This document shows positions 17,679-26,491 of a DNA stretch of 64,000 nt, piece by piece. The DNA lies in assembly GCF_001983165.1 (NCBI RefSeq), contig NZ_MNPU01000006.1, positions 62,001 to 126,000 on the forward strand, read 5' to 3'. The DNA comes from Pseudomonas gessardii (GTDB taxonomy: Bacteria > Pseudomonadota > Gammaproteobacteria > Pseudomonadales > Pseudomonadaceae). Made by a program: the position numbers and the translations under genes. Under the pieces are notes generated by a model. That model did no database searches. It was not told the DNA's origin and worked only from the letters and a program-made list of their open reading frames with translations. Each line of letters opens with the position of its first letter. Position 1 is the stretch's first letter.

Positions 17679-18242
17679 ATGCAGGCTCTCGACGCTTTGC
17701 TTAACCGTGTTTCCGTGCCGCGCCTGCTGGAGCCGGCCCCTACTGCCGAGCAGCGCGAAGTGCTGTTCGCGGCGGCCATGCGGGCGCCAGACCACGGCCA
17801 GCTGCGGCCTTGGCGCTTCCTGACGGTGGAAGGCGCGGCCCGCGAACAGATGGGCACCCTGCTGGCCGAAGCGGCCCTCCTGCAAGACCCCGAGGCGCCG
17901 CAAGCGGTGATCGACAAGGCGCAGAACGGCCCGTTGCGCGCACCGTTGGTGGTGGTGGTGATTGCCCGTCTGCAGGACCACTTCAAGGTGCCGCAGTCCG
18001 AGCAACGGCTGGCGGCGGCCTGTGCGGCCCACGGCATTCTGCTGGCGGCGTATGCCCAGGGCATTGGTGCGGTGTGGCGGACCGGGGAGTTGTCGTATTC
18101 GGCGCATGTGGCCAAGGGGTTGGGGCTGACGACCGGTGAAGAAGTCATCGGCTTCCTCTACCTGGGCACCGCGCAGAACCCGCCGCGTACGGCGGCCAAG
18201 GAAGATATCACGGCGTTTGTCAGCGCCTGGACCGGTGTCTGA
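17679..18242 (+). CDS. nitroreductase family protein (YdjA type)
   Basis: The 187-residue protein has the short nitroreductase fold of E. coli YdjA, an FMN-dependent NAD(P)H oxidoreductase. FMN-contact features are the N-terminal RVSVPRLLEPAP region, MRAPDHGQLRPWRF and the C-terminal GFLYLGTAQ. ATG 17679 has a TGGAGGTGG site just upstream. The gene is alone, divergent from the di-haem protein gene and followed by a REPIN. The physiological substrate of this subfamily is not known. Confidence 0.88.
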   Translation: MQALDALLNRVSVPRLLEPAPTAEQREVLFAAAMRAPDHGQLRPWRFLTVEGAAREQMGTLLAEAALLQDPEAPQAVIDKAQNGPLRAPLVVVVIARLQDHFKVPQSEQRLAAACAAHGILLAAYAQGIGAVWRTGELSYSAHVAKGLGLTTGEEVIGFLYLGTAQNPPRTAAKEDITAFVSAWTGV

Positions 18243-18267
18243 CTCGCCGCAAATCTGCTGGTGCTGT

Positions 18268-18389
18268 ATGTGGGAGCTGGCTTGTGTGGGAGCTGGCTTG
18301 CCTGCGATAGCATCGCCTCGGTCTAACTGATACACCGAGGTGTCTGCATCGCAGGCAAGCCAGCTCCCACACAAGCCAGCCCCCACATA
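18268..18389. repeat. REPIN (inverted REP pair) R1
   Basis: The arms TGTGGGAGCTGGCTTGCCTG and its inverse flank a spacer beginning AGCATCGCCTCGG; an extra half-unit is added at each outer edge. The spacer and arms match R2 at 21140-21260 except for about one base in the core. Such elements are mobilised in trans by RAYT transposases in Pseudomonas. Confidence 0.9.
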
Positions 18390-18419
18390 GGGTGTTTCAT
18401 TGTTTTCAGAACCGGGGGG

Positions 18420-20558
18420 TTACACCCGGAACTGATCCATCAACTTCATCTGTTGATTGGCCAAGGCATTCAACTGGCTGCTGATTGCCGCCGATTCCGT
18501 GGCCTGGCTGGTCAGGGTCTCGGTCACGGTGCGGATCGCCGAAACGTTGCGGTTAACCTCTTCGGCCACGGCGCTCTGTTCTTCGGCAGCACTGGCGATT
18601 TGCAGGTTCATGTCGCTGATTACCGTGACCGCATCGCTGATCTTGCCCAGGGCCTGTACCGCCTGCTGGATCTGCCCGGCATTGCTCTGCGCCTGGCTTT
18701 GGCTCGAATGCATGGTGGTCACCACCCCGCGGGTGGCGCTCTGGATGCGTTCGATCACCAGGCGGATTTCCTCCACCGAATCCTGGGTGCGTCGGGCCAG
18801 GTTGCGCACTTCGTCCGCCACCACCGCAAAACCCCGTCCGCTTTCCCCGGCGCGCGCCGCTTCAATCGCGGCATTGAGCGCCAGCAGGTTGGTCTGCTCG
18901 GCAATGCTGCGGATCACTTCCAGCACCGAGCCGATCTGCTCACTGTTGACCGCCAGGGCTTCGACTTCGGTCACCGCCTTGCTGACTTCTTCGGCCAGGG
19001 TGGTGATATCGAGGGTACTGCGCTCGATAATCGCCAGGCCTTCACGGGCCGATTGATCGGCGCCCCGGGCGGCACTCGCCGCGTTTGAGGCGCTGTTGGC
19101 CACATCGTGGGCGGTGGCGCTCATCTCGTTGGAGGCGGTTGCCACCTGGTCGATCTCGCGGAACTGCACCTGCATGCCTTCGCTGGTCTGGCGCGCGATT
19201 TCCGAGGATTGGTCGGCGGTGCCGCGGGCTTCGGTGATGCTCTGCTTGATCTGGGCGATGGTCGGTTGCAGCTTGTCGAGGAAGCGATTGAACCAGCTGA
19301 CCAGTTCCCCCAGTTCGTCTTTTTTCGTGTAGGCCAGGCGCTGGGTCAGGTCGCCGTCGCCGCTGGCAATGTCCTTGAGCATCGCCGCCACACTGTTGAT
19401 TGGCCGGGTCACGCCGGTGGCGGTCAGCCACATCAGCAACAGGCCCAGCAGGCCGGCCACGGCGCCCACCAGCAAGGCCTGGAATGTGCCGCGATCCCTA
19501 GCGGCATCGAGCACCGTCTGCAGTTTGAGTGCATCGGCCAGAAACACTTGCTTGGGCAGCTTGATCACCACGCCCCAGGGCTTGGCATCGGCAATCGGCT
19601 TGACCGGGTACACCGCGCGGATCGTATCGTCCTGCTCACGGACCATGCGTGTGTCACTGGCCATCAGTTGTACGAGCTCTTTGCCTTCGTCGCCGAGCAC
19701 ATCGACGATGCGCTTGCCGACCTTGTCCGGCTCGCCGCTGTAGCTGGCAATCAGGCCACTGCCAGAGAGCACCTCCATGATCCCGGCACCGCCGAACAGC
19801 TCTTTTTGCGCGGTATTGGCGGCTGCTTGCAGGGCATCCAGGGCAATATCGACACCGACGACGCCAATCACCTTGCCATCCACCAGCAGCGGCAGGGAGA
19901 TCGTGGTCATCAGCACCGACTTGCCGGCGACGTCGTCGGCGTACGGGTCCAGCAGGCAAACGCTGCGGGTATCCCGTGGGCAGGTGTACCAGATGTTGTA
20001 GGGCGTACCGCTGAGGTTGAGGCTGGTCTTGTTCATGTCGGCTTCGACCATCACCGTGTTCAGGCTCTCACCGCCGGCACGGCTCCAGTAGCTGGAAAAG
20101 CGCCCGGCCTCGTTGGAACCGTGCAGCTTGTCGTTGACGAACTCGCTGTCCTTGCCATCCAGGCCGTTGGGTTCAAACGACAGCCAGATTCCCAACACCT
20201 TGGTATTACGCTCGAAGGTGGTCTTGATCCGCTGGTTGAGTTCCTCGCGCACGGTCGCCGCTTCCAGCGAACGCTTGGCGGCCATGTTGCGCAAGTCCTT
20301 GACCTGATCGGCGAGGGCGGTGATCGCCAACAGGCTCTCGCCGAAAATTTTCTGGACCTGGACTGCCTGCTCGGCGGCCTTGGCCTGGAGCAGGTTCTCC
20401 ACGCCGGTGGTGAGCATGCGTGAGCTGGAGGCGCTGACCAGTTGGTCGTTCTGGCTGGACTGGTAGAGGTTCAGGCTGACGATCAGCGCAATCACCCCCA
20501 ACAGGCAGAGGCCGGACAGCAGCACGATTTTCAAGCGGATCGAGAGGGTGTCGAACAT
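18420..20558 (-). CDS. methyl-accepting chemotaxis protein with dCache sensor
   Basis: The 712-residue chemoreceptor has helix 1 at about residues 10-31, a periplasmic double-Cache domain of roughly 320 residues (with the [16 protein letters not shown] stretch and [14 protein letters not shown]), helix 2 near 360-380, HAMP, and a signalling domain with the conserved hairpin tip [19 protein letters not shown]. It would bind a small ligand outside the cytoplasmic membrane and control CheA. The sensor resembles the polyamine/histamine type (TlpQ/McpU), but I cannot assign the ligand. It is monocistronic and its stop lies 31 bp from REPIN R1. Confidence 0.9.
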   Translation of the reverse strand: MFDTLSIRLKIVLLSGLCLLGVIALIVSLNLYQSSQNDQLVSASSSRMLTTGVENLLQAKAAEQAVQVQKIFGESLLAITALADQVKDLRNMAAKRSLEAATVREELNQRIKTTFERNTKVLGIWLSFEPNGLDGKDSEFVNDKLHGSNEAGRFSSYWSRAGGESLNTVMVEADMNKTSLNLSGTPYNIWYTCPRDTRSVCLLDPYADDVAGKSVLMTTISLPLLVDGKVIGVVGVDIALDALQAAANTAQKELFGGAGIMEVLSGSGLIASYSGEPDKVGKRIVDVLGDEGKELVQLMASDTRMVREQDDTIRAVYPVKPIADAKPWGVVIKLPKQVFLADALKLQTVLDAARDRGTFQALLVGAVAGLLGLLLMWLTATGVTRPINSVAAMLKDIASGDGDLTQRLAYTKKDELGELVSWFNRFLDKLQPTIAQIKQSITEARGTADQSSEIARQTSEGMQVQFREIDQVATASNEMSATAHDVANSASNAASAARGADQSAREGLAIIERSTLDITTLAEEVSKAVTEVEALAVNSEQIGSVLEVIRSIAEQTNLLALNAAIEAARAGESGRGFAVVADEVRNLARRTQDSVEEIRLVIERIQSATRGVVTTMHSSQSQAQSNAGQIQQAVQALGKISDAVTVISDMNLQIASAAEEQSAVAEEVNRNVSAIRTVTETLTSQATESAAISSQLNALANQQMKLMDQFRV

Positions 20559-20684
20559 GGCATTACTCGCGTTTGGACTTGTTGGAATACAAGCAGAAAA
20601 GCGGCCAAGTCCATTCGGCGCTATGTTCGCAACATCGGCGCCGACGGATATTTCATGAGGGGCAGGCGATGAGCGGTAGCGCGC

Positions 20685-21089
20685 TCAGGCAACGGTGCGC
20701 GCCAGGCGTTCAGGGCGGGACCAGATCCACAGGTTGCCCAGGCCCATCCCGGCGATGGCCAGGTAGATCGGCCAGCCGTGATCGAGCATCACCAGCATCA
20801 GCCCGGCACACAGCAGCATGCTCACCGTGGCGCTGACCTTGGCCCGGCGCGCGATGATCTTGCCGTTGCGCCAGTTGAACAGGATCGGCCCGAACAGCCG
20901 GTGGTTTTCCAGCCAGGCGCTCAGGCGTGGCGAACTCTTGGTGGCGGCCCAGGCGGCCAGCAGGATGAATTCGGTGGTGGGCAGGCCCGGCACGACAATC
21001 GCGACCAAGCCGATCCCCAGGCTGACGTAGGCCAGCAGGCCGAACAGGATTCGGGCGAGTTTGGAGGGGGATTGGGTTGTGCCGGTCAT
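20685..21089 (-). CDS. DUF454 (YbaN-like) small inner-membrane protein
   Basis: The 134-residue protein has hydrophobic segments at about residues 12-40 and 87-120 and the DUF454 hallmark LPTTEFILLAAWAATKSSP followed by HRLFGPILFNWRNGKII. The function of the family is unknown. ATG 21089 is the first ATG in frame but has no clear ribosome site; an upstream TTG at 21122 is possible. It is preceded by REPIN R2 and stands alone. Confidence 0.8.
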   Translation of the reverse strand: MTGTTQSPSKLARILFGLLAYVSLGIGLVAIVVPGLPTTEFILLAAWAATKSSPRLSAWLENHRLFGPILFNWRNGKIIARRAKVSATVSMLLCAGLMLVMLDHGWPIYLAIAGMGLGNLWIWSRPERLARTVA

Positions 21090-21139
21090 GGGAGCAATGG
21101 GTATGGAGTACGAAGATTTCAAATTGGAATGCGATCAAG

Positions 21140-21260
21140 TTGTGAGAGCTGGCTTATGTGGGAGCTGGCTTGCCTGCGATAGCATCGCCTCGGTCTAACT
21201 GATACACCGAGGCGTCTGCATCGCAGGCAAGCCAGCTCCCACACACGCCAGCACCCACAT
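21140..21260. repeat. REPIN R2, near-identical to R1
   Basis: It has the same arms as R1 and the same central spacer, with one base difference (GAGGCGTCTG here, GAGGTGTCTG in R1). It includes additional degenerate outer half-units (GAGAGCTGGCTTATG at the left, ACGCCAGCACCCACAT at the right). Confidence 0.9.
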
Positions 21261-21281
21261 TAATTGCATTCCAACAGTGGA

Positions 21282-21890
21282 TCAGGCCAGTTCCGGGGCA
21301 CTAGCGTACGCCTGTTCCAGCAATACGGTGAAGCGTACGAATGCATCCACCGCACCTTTCTCCGCCGCCGCTTCTTCTTCGGCGCTCAGTTCCAGGCTAT
21401 CGAGGGTGCGGGTGAAGCGCTTCCAGCCTTCGGCACGACCACCGGCCGGCTCGCCCAGGTGGCGGGCCCCGAAGGTTTCGCTCAGGCCCAGGCCCACGGC
21501 ACGCTTGATCAGGAACGCCGCGCCCAGCTTGGAGCCTTCGGACACGAACAGCCAGCCCAGGGCCTGGGCCTTGCTCGGGTTCTGCACGGCACCGGCCACC
21601 GGGGCTGGCACTGCGGTTTCCAGGTCGGCCAGGTCCAGCTTGGCGGCGTCGGCGCGGCAGCGTTCGGCCAGGTCCGGCACCAGCTTGATCAGCTCGGGAT
21701 CGTTGTACAGCGCTACCAGTTCCGACTGGAACAGGTACTGCGCGACCACGAAACGGGCGAAGTTGGCCTGGGTTTCAAACGGGGCGTGAGCCTTGACCAG
21801 GGCATCGAGCTTGGTATGCGGCTCGTGGGTGATCTGGTTCAGGCGCTGGGAGCGCAGGCTTGCGCGTTCTGCGGTGGTGGAAGCGGTCAT
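21282..21890 (-). CDS. hemO: biliverdin-producing haem oxygenase (HemO/PigA type)
   Basis: The 202-residue protein aligns with P. aeruginosa PigA/HemO. The proximal haem ligand is His25 (ITHEPHTKL) and the distal helix is GWLFVSEGSKLGAAF. Asn18 and the Phe of GWLF correspond to PigA Asn19 and Phe117, which steer cleavage to the delta/beta meso positions, so this enzyme likely makes the same isomers. It opens haem brought in by the neighbouring receptor to release iron. Start ATG 21890 follows AAGGACATCCC. It is downstream of the receptor gene but separated from it by a terminator, so it probably has its own promoter. Confidence 0.93.
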   Translation of the reverse strand: MTASTTAERASLRSQRLNQITHEPHTKLDALVKAHAPFETQANFARFVVAQYLFQSELVALYNDPELIKLVPDLAERCRADAAKLDLADLETAVPAPVAGAVQNPSKAQALGWLFVSEGSKLGAAFLIKRAVGLGLSETFGARHLGEPAGGRAEGWKRFTRTLDSLELSAEEEAAAEKGAVDAFVRFTVLLEQAYASAPELA

Positions 21891-21964
21891 GGGATGTCCT
21901 TGAGAAGGAAAAGCGCCTTATTGCCAGGCTGTTATTACTAGACGAACAAGAAGACGCGTCACAG

Positions 21965-22010
21965 TAAAAAATCCTCACCCCCGGCCGGCGATAAAACCGG
22001 CGAGGCGGGG
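21965..22010 (-). terminator. terminator after the haem receptor gene
   Basis: On the minus strand a GC-rich stem (CGCCGG/CCGGCG with outer CCCCG/CGGGG pairing, imperfect) is followed by GATTTTTTAC. It starts 10 bp after the receptor stop and separates it from hemO. Confidence 0.6.
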
Positions 22011-22019
22011 CTGCATGGG

Positions 22020-24587
22020 TCAGATGTCCCAGATCAGGTTGATCGCAACGTTGCGCCCTGGCTGGGTCAGGCGGTCCAGGCTGGCCGGCGAGGTCACGCC
22101 GGCTTCACCCACACCGTCGTAGCTGCGCACGTCATCCCAGTTCCAGTATTTCTTGTCGGTCAGGTTGTACAGGCCGCCGTTGACGGTCAGGTCGTCGGTG
22201 ACTTTGTAGAAACCGGTCAGGTCGACGACGCCAAAGCCCGGGGTCTTGAACGGGCCGTTGGCCTTGATGCCTGTTGGGGTAAAGAACGTGGCGCTGTCGA
22301 CCCGGTCCTGTTTCTTGACCAGGGTCCAACTGACCAGCGCCCCGTAGGTGTCCTGGTCGTAGCCCAGGCCAAACACGCCCTTGAGCGGGTTGACACTGTT
22401 CAGCGGCTGGCCGGTTTCGTCGTTGCGCCCGTGGGCGTAGGCAATCGCACCCTTGGTGTACAGGCCTTGTGGCGCGCCGAAGGCGTCCAGGTTCAAGCGG
22501 CCTTTGACTTCCATGCCCTTGATGGTGGCGCGCTTGATATTGCCCGGCTGGAAGATGGTGCCGGTCGGGCCCAGCGCGGCGTTGTCTTCATCGATAAAAT
22601 TGCGGTACTTGTTATAGAACACCGCGACATCGAAGTTGCCGGCGTCGAAATTGCCACGGATCCCGGTTTCATAGCTCTTGCTGGTTTCTGGCTTGAGGTT
22701 GGAGTTGGGCTCGACGACATAGCCTTCGCCAAGGTTTTCAAAGCGCCCGTACAGCGCTTTGGCCGATGGCGTGCGGAACCCTTCGGCGTACTGGCCAAAC
22801 CAGGTGTACTGCTCGGTCAGCGCGTAGGTCACGCCCAGCTTTGGCGAGAAGCGATGCCAGGTTTTATTCGAGTCGTTGTGGGGGTACTTGCGGTCCGGGT
22901 CGGTGGTGTTGAGGAACTCTTCGGTCAGCTTGGGTTTGAGCTGGATGTAGTCGTAGCGCAGGCTGGGCATGACGGTCCAGTTGTTCCAACTGATCTGGTC
23001 CTGGGCGAACAGCGCATAGCTGTTGATGGTCGGGTCCGGGAAGTCGCTGGCTTTTTTCACGCTGTCGGCAGGGGCTGGGCTCGGTGCGCCGATGGCGGTA
23101 CAGCCGGCACCGACGGCCAGGCAGGTGGCTGCGCCTTCACGGGAGCCGGTGACTTTCTGCTGCTTGAGCGTGGTGCCGTAGGTCAGCAGGTGATCGGTAT
23201 CGCCGATGACGAAGGCCTTGTCCAACTGGGCGTCGAACACCCACTGCTTTTCTTCGTAGAGGGTGTCGCGGGTGCGCAGTACGCGGCGGCCGGCTTGATA
23301 GATTTCGCTGGTGGCCTGATCGGTCTTGGCGATCTGGTAGTTGAGGCTGGTCTTGATGTGATCGGCAAACGGCGAGTCGAGGGAAAACTTGTTTTCCAGG
23401 CCAAAGCGTTCGCGGGTGATGGTGTCGTTGCCACGACGGTCGCGGTACATATTCATGCCCTGGCCTTCGAGGAAGATCCCGCCCACTGCACTTTTCTGGT
23501 TGATGTCGCGGTCGTCCTTGTACTTCTCGTAGGTCAGGCCCAGGCGGTTGTCTTCGCCGTAGTTCCAGCCCAGCTTGGCCAGCACGTTGGTGGTGCGCAC
23601 GTCTTCGGGGTTGGCGCCGGTGCGGGCCAGGCCGGTGGCGTTGTTGCCGTCGTAGGACTCCATCTCGTGGCCATTGCGCTGGCTCAGGTGCAGCAAGCCA
23701 TCGAAGTCCTGCAGCCGCCCGGCGACGGTGCCGGAGGTCAGCCAGCTTTCGTCGGCCGAGCTGTAGCCGGTTTTCAGGCGCGCGCCCACATCCTGGCCGG
23801 GTTTGATGATGTCGTCCGGGTCGAGGGTGAAGTAGCTGACGGCGCCGCCGATGGCGCTGCTGCCGTACAGGGCCGAGGCCGGGCCGCGGATGATTTCCAC
23901 GCGCTTGACGATTTCCGGGTCGACATAGTTGCGGCGGGTCTTGGCGTACGGGCCGTTGAAGAAGTTGTCCGGCACCTCTACACCGTCCACCTGGGTGAGG
24001 ATGCGATCACCGTCGATCCCACGGATGTTGTAGCCGGAATTACCGGAGCGGGTGCCGGCGCCGCCGACCGAGACACCTGGCTCGTAGCGCACCAGTTCGC
24101 GGATGGTGTTGACGTTCTGGCGGTCCAGTTCCTCGCGTCCATGCACGGTGACAGTGCTGGGCACGCTGTCGACGCTCTGCTCCTGGCGGGTGGCGCTGAT
24201 GGTCATTTGTTGCAGGGTGATGGCGCTGCCCGCCGTGCGCTTTTCCAGCACGATGTTGTTATTGCCCAGTTTGCGGTAGTTCAGGTTGGTCCCCACCAAC
24301 AGCCGGTCCAGGGCTTTTTCCGGGGTCAGCGAACCGCGCGCGCCCGGGGAGGAAACCCCTTGGCCCAGTTCGGCGGGCAGGCCGATCTGCCAGCCGGTGA
24401 CGGCGGTAAAGGCGTTGAGTGCTGACACCAGGGGTTGCTGCTCGATGCTGAAGCTGTAATTGGCATGGTTGCGCGCAGCGGGTTCGGCCGCGGTGGCCGT
24501 CAGCACCGGGCCGCCCGCCAGCAGGATGGCGGCGGTCAGCAGGCACAGCGTGGGCGAAGAGGACCGGCGGTTGAAACGAGAGGACAT
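22020..24587 (-). CDS. hxuA: TonB-dependent haem receptor with STN signalling domain (HxuA-like)
   Basis: The 855-residue precursor has a signal peptide ending near residue 34, a secretin/TonB N-terminal (STN) domain (FSIEQQPLVSALNAFTAV), a plug with VRYEPGVSVGGAG and GIDGDRILTQVDGVE, and a beta-barrel ending NVAINLIWDI. The haem-receptor FRAP/NPNL boxes read FRTPSAK and NSNLKPE. The STN domain signals haem binding to the anti-sigma factor encoded upstream, the arrangement of P. aeruginosa HxuIRA. ATG 24587 follows CGGAGCG. In the 115-bp gap upstream, positions 24686-24704 match a Fur consensus only weakly (about 12 of 19). No His lies between the two boxes, unlike classical HemR-type receptors. 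Confidence 0.85.
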   Translation of the reverse strand: MSSRFNRRSSSPTLCLLTAAILLAGGPVLTATAAEPAARNHANYSFSIEQQPLVSALNAFTAVTGWQIGLPAELGQGVSSPGARGSLTPEKALDRLLVGTNLNYRKLGNNNIVLEKRTAGSAITLQQMTISATRQEQSVDSVPSTVTVHGREELDRQNVNTIRELVRYEPGVSVGGAGTRSGNSGYNIRGIDGDRILTQVDGVEVPDNFFNGPYAKTRRNYVDPEIVKRVEIIRGPASALYGSSAIGGAVSYFTLDPDDIIKPGQDVGARLKTGYSSADESWLTSGTVAGRLQDFDGLLHLSQRNGHEMESYDGNNATGLARTGANPEDVRTTNVLAKLGWNYGEDNRLGLTYEKYKDDRDINQKSAVGGIFLEGQGMNMYRDRRGNDTITRERFGLENKFSLDSPFADHIKTSLNYQIAKTDQATSEIYQAGRRVLRTRDTLYEEKQWVFDAQLDKAFVIGDTDHLLTYGTTLKQQKVTGSREGAATCLAVGAGCTAIGAPSPAPADSVKKASDFPDPTINSYALFAQDQISWNNWTVMPSLRYDYIQLKPKLTEEFLNTTDPDRKYPHNDSNKTWHRFSPKLGVTYALTEQYTWFGQYAEGFRTPSAKALYGRFENLGEGYVVEPNSNLKPETSKSYETGIRGNFDAGNFDVAVFYNKYRNFIDEDNAALGPTGTIFQPGNIKRATIKGMEVKGRLNLDAFGAPQGLYTKGAIAYAHGRNDETGQPLNSVNPLKGVFGLGYDQDTYGALVSWTLVKKQDRVDSATFFTPTGIKANGPFKTPGFGVVDLTGFYKVTDDLTVNGGLYNLTDKKYWNWDDVRSYDGVGEAGVTSPASLDRLTQPGRNVAINLIWDI

Positions 24588-24702
24588 CGAGAGCGCTCCG
24601 AGGGACGAGTCTTATAGTTGCGAGCCTGAATCAAATAGGAATCAGTTGCATTGGCTAAGACGAGACGTACCAGCAGCAGCTATCGAGTAAAAATAATTAT
24701 TC

Positions 24703-25671
24703 TCAGTTGAGAATCACCAGCGCGGGGAACTCCGAGAGCTTGGCCGAGGTGATGTGGGCCAGGGAGCGCACCACGTCCAGGGGCTGGTCCAGGCGGTAAT
24801 TACCGGTCACCGCGACGCTGGCCAGTTGCTCATTGGTGTTGACGATCCAGCCCGGGTAATAGCGCCGCAGCTCAGCCAGCACTTCACTCATCGGGCAGTT
24901 TTCAAAGATCAGCCGGCCCTGGACCCACGCCAGTTCCTTGGTGGCATCGAGCTTGGCCGGTTGGCCGAAGCCCTTGGGGCCGACGCGGATGCTCTCGCCG
25001 GCGCTCAGGCGCACCCGGTTGTTGCCGGAGGGGGTGCTCAGGTCGACATCCCCGCGTTGCACCTGCACCTGCGCTTCACCGTTGAGGTAACGCACGGCAA
25101 ACGCCGTGTCGCTGACGCTGGCGCGCACCGGGCCGGCGTCGATTTGCAGGGGCAGGCCACGGTTGGCCACGACCTCGAAAAACGCCTCGCCCTGATACAG
25201 GCGGGCGATGCGCTGATGCTCGTCGATGGTGCTGGAGAACGCCGAATTGGTATTGAGCAGCACCTTGGAGCCGTCCTCCAGTTGCAGGCGCTGGCGCTCA
25301 CCGACCACGGTCAAGTGGTCGGCCTGCAGGCGCACCGGCAGGTTGCTGAAGCTGAACAGCCCCAGCAGCAACACCGCCGCCGTGGCCAGGGGCTTGCAAT
25401 GCGGCTTGATCCGCCGCCAGGCGCTGGGCTTGCGCGGCGCATTGAGGGCTACGGCGGCGCTGTGCACCGGCGCACCGCCCCAGGCGGCCTGGGCTTTGGC
25501 GAAGGCTTGGGCGTGACTCGGGTCGGCATCCAGCCAGGCCTGGAACGCGATTTGCTGGCCAGGCTGCGGGCACTGCAACGCGATCAGCCAGTCGAGGGCT
25601 TGATCCATGGCCGCATGTTGCAACACCTCATGAGCCAGCTCATGGGGGCGCAGTTTGTTCGGGTCCGTCAC
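24703..25671 (-). CDS. hxuR: FecR-type anti-sigma factor for haem signalling (HxuR-like)
   Basis: The 322-residue protein has a cytoplasmic N-terminal domain (DUF4880, with ALDWLIALQ), one membrane helix at about residues 93-112 (LATAAVLLLGLFSFSNL), and a periplasmic FecR domain (GERQRLQLEDGSKVLLNTNS), ending with an STN-like tail (PMSEVLAELRRYYPGW). It transmits the receptor's signal to the sigma factor. Start is GTG 25671 with GAGGAA upstream, 74 bp after the sigma gene. The order sigma, anti-sigma, receptor is that of the Hxu system. Confidence 0.85.
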   Translation of the reverse strand: MTDPNKLRPHELAHEVLQHAAMDQALDWLIALQCPQPGQQIAFQAWLDADPSHAQAFAKAQAAWGGAPVHSAAVALNAPRKPSAWRRIKPHCKPLATAAVLLLGLFSFSNLPVRLQADHLTVVGERQRLQLEDGSKVLLNTNSAFSSTIDEHQRIARLYQGEAFFEVVANRGLPLQIDAGPVRASVSDTAFAVRYLNGEAQVQVQRGDVDLSTPSGNNRVRLSAGESIRVGPKGFGQPAKLDATKELAWVQGRLIFENCPMSEVLAELRRYYPGWIVNTNEQLASVAVTGNYRLDQPLDVVRSLAHITSAKLSEFPALVILN

Positions 25672-25745
25672 GGTGTTCCTCGGGTCTTCGCCACGTTTTA
25701 TTCAAGAGCTGTTGTGACATGTCTGTCAGCTTTTACCGACAAAGC

Positions 25746-26264
25746 TTAAGGGTGATCGAGCCGTGCGGCTACACCTATGCAGATGGCCATGATCAATTTC
25801 AGTTCCTTTTGCACGGTGCTCAACGACACCTGCAATTGGTCGGCGATCTCTTGATAGCTGCAACCGTGCAGGCGGCTGAGGATAAAGATCTGCTGCTGGC
25901 GGGCGCTCAACTGCCCGAGGCTGACGCTCAGGTGCTCCAGCAGTTGCTCGGCGTGGGCGGCGTCTTCGGGCGTCGTGACCGGGGAGGCGACGCTTTGCAG
26001 GACATCCATCGGGACATCTTCCTGCAAGGTACGGGACTGGATCCGCCGCGCGCGCAGATGATCCAGGGCCAGGTTGCGCGCGGTCTGGAACACGAAAGGT
26101 TCGAGGTGATCAATCGGTCGTTCGCTGAGGGCCCGGGTGACGCGCAGGTAGGTTTCCTGCAACAGGTCCTCGGCGGTGCTGTGGTTATCCACCATCCGCT
26201 GCAAAGTGCGCAGTAGCACCAGCCGTTGGCTGAGGAAGACTTGGTTGAAGCGAGATAGGCTCAC
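25746..26264 (-). CDS. hxuI: ECF sigma factor, iron-starvation type (HxuI-like)
   Basis: The 172-residue FecI-like sigma factor has region 2 (DLLQETYLRVTRA and FVFQTARNLALDHLRARR) and region 4 helix-turn-helix (HGCSYQEIADQLQVSLSTVQK). It should recruit polymerase to the hxuA promoter when haem is bound. The start is GTG 26264; no in-frame ATG gives a full region 2. A good Fur box sits 29 bp upstream, so the gene is expected to respond to iron limitation and then to haem. Confidence 0.87.
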   Translation of the reverse strand: MSLSRFNQVFLSQRLVLLRTLQRMVDNHSTAEDLLQETYLRVTRALSERPIDHLEPFVFQTARNLALDHLRARRIQSRTLQEDVPMDVLQSVASPVTTPEDAAHAEQLLEHLSVSLGQLSARQQQIFILSRLHGCSYQEIADQLQVSLSTVQKELKLIMAICIGVAARLDHP

Positions 26265-26292
26265 AGGGGTACCGGACCGATTGCTAGTTAAT

Positions 26293-26311
26293 GATAATGC
26301 TTATCATCAAC
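26293..26311. promoter_or_regulatory. Fur box upstream of the haem sigma factor gene
   Basis: GATAATGCTTATCATCAAC matches 15 of 19 positions of the Fur consensus GATAATGATAATCATTATC. It ends 29 bp before the GTG of the leftward sigma gene, a usual distance for an operator over the promoter. Confidence 0.75.
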
Positions 26312-26347
26312 ACAAATGGCAAGTAGCGAATGTATGAGCTGCACGAA

Positions 26348-26490
26348 TCCCTGTGGGAGCTGGCTTGCCTGCGATTGCATCATTGGGGGGCGGCAGATAC
26401 ACCGCGCCGTCTGCATCGCAGGCAAGCCAGCTCCCACATAAGCCAGCTCCCACATAAGCCAGCCCCCACACAAGCCGGTTCCCACAGGGA
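26348..26490. repeat. compound REPIN R3 with extra half-units
   Basis: The core pair of inverted arms (TGTGGGAGCTGGCTTGCCTG type) is followed on the right by three more half-units of about 17 bp (AGCCAGCTCCCACATA variants). It ends one base before the gap stop codon, so the repeat is the immediate 3' flank of gap. Confidence 0.85.
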
Positions 26491-26491
26491 G

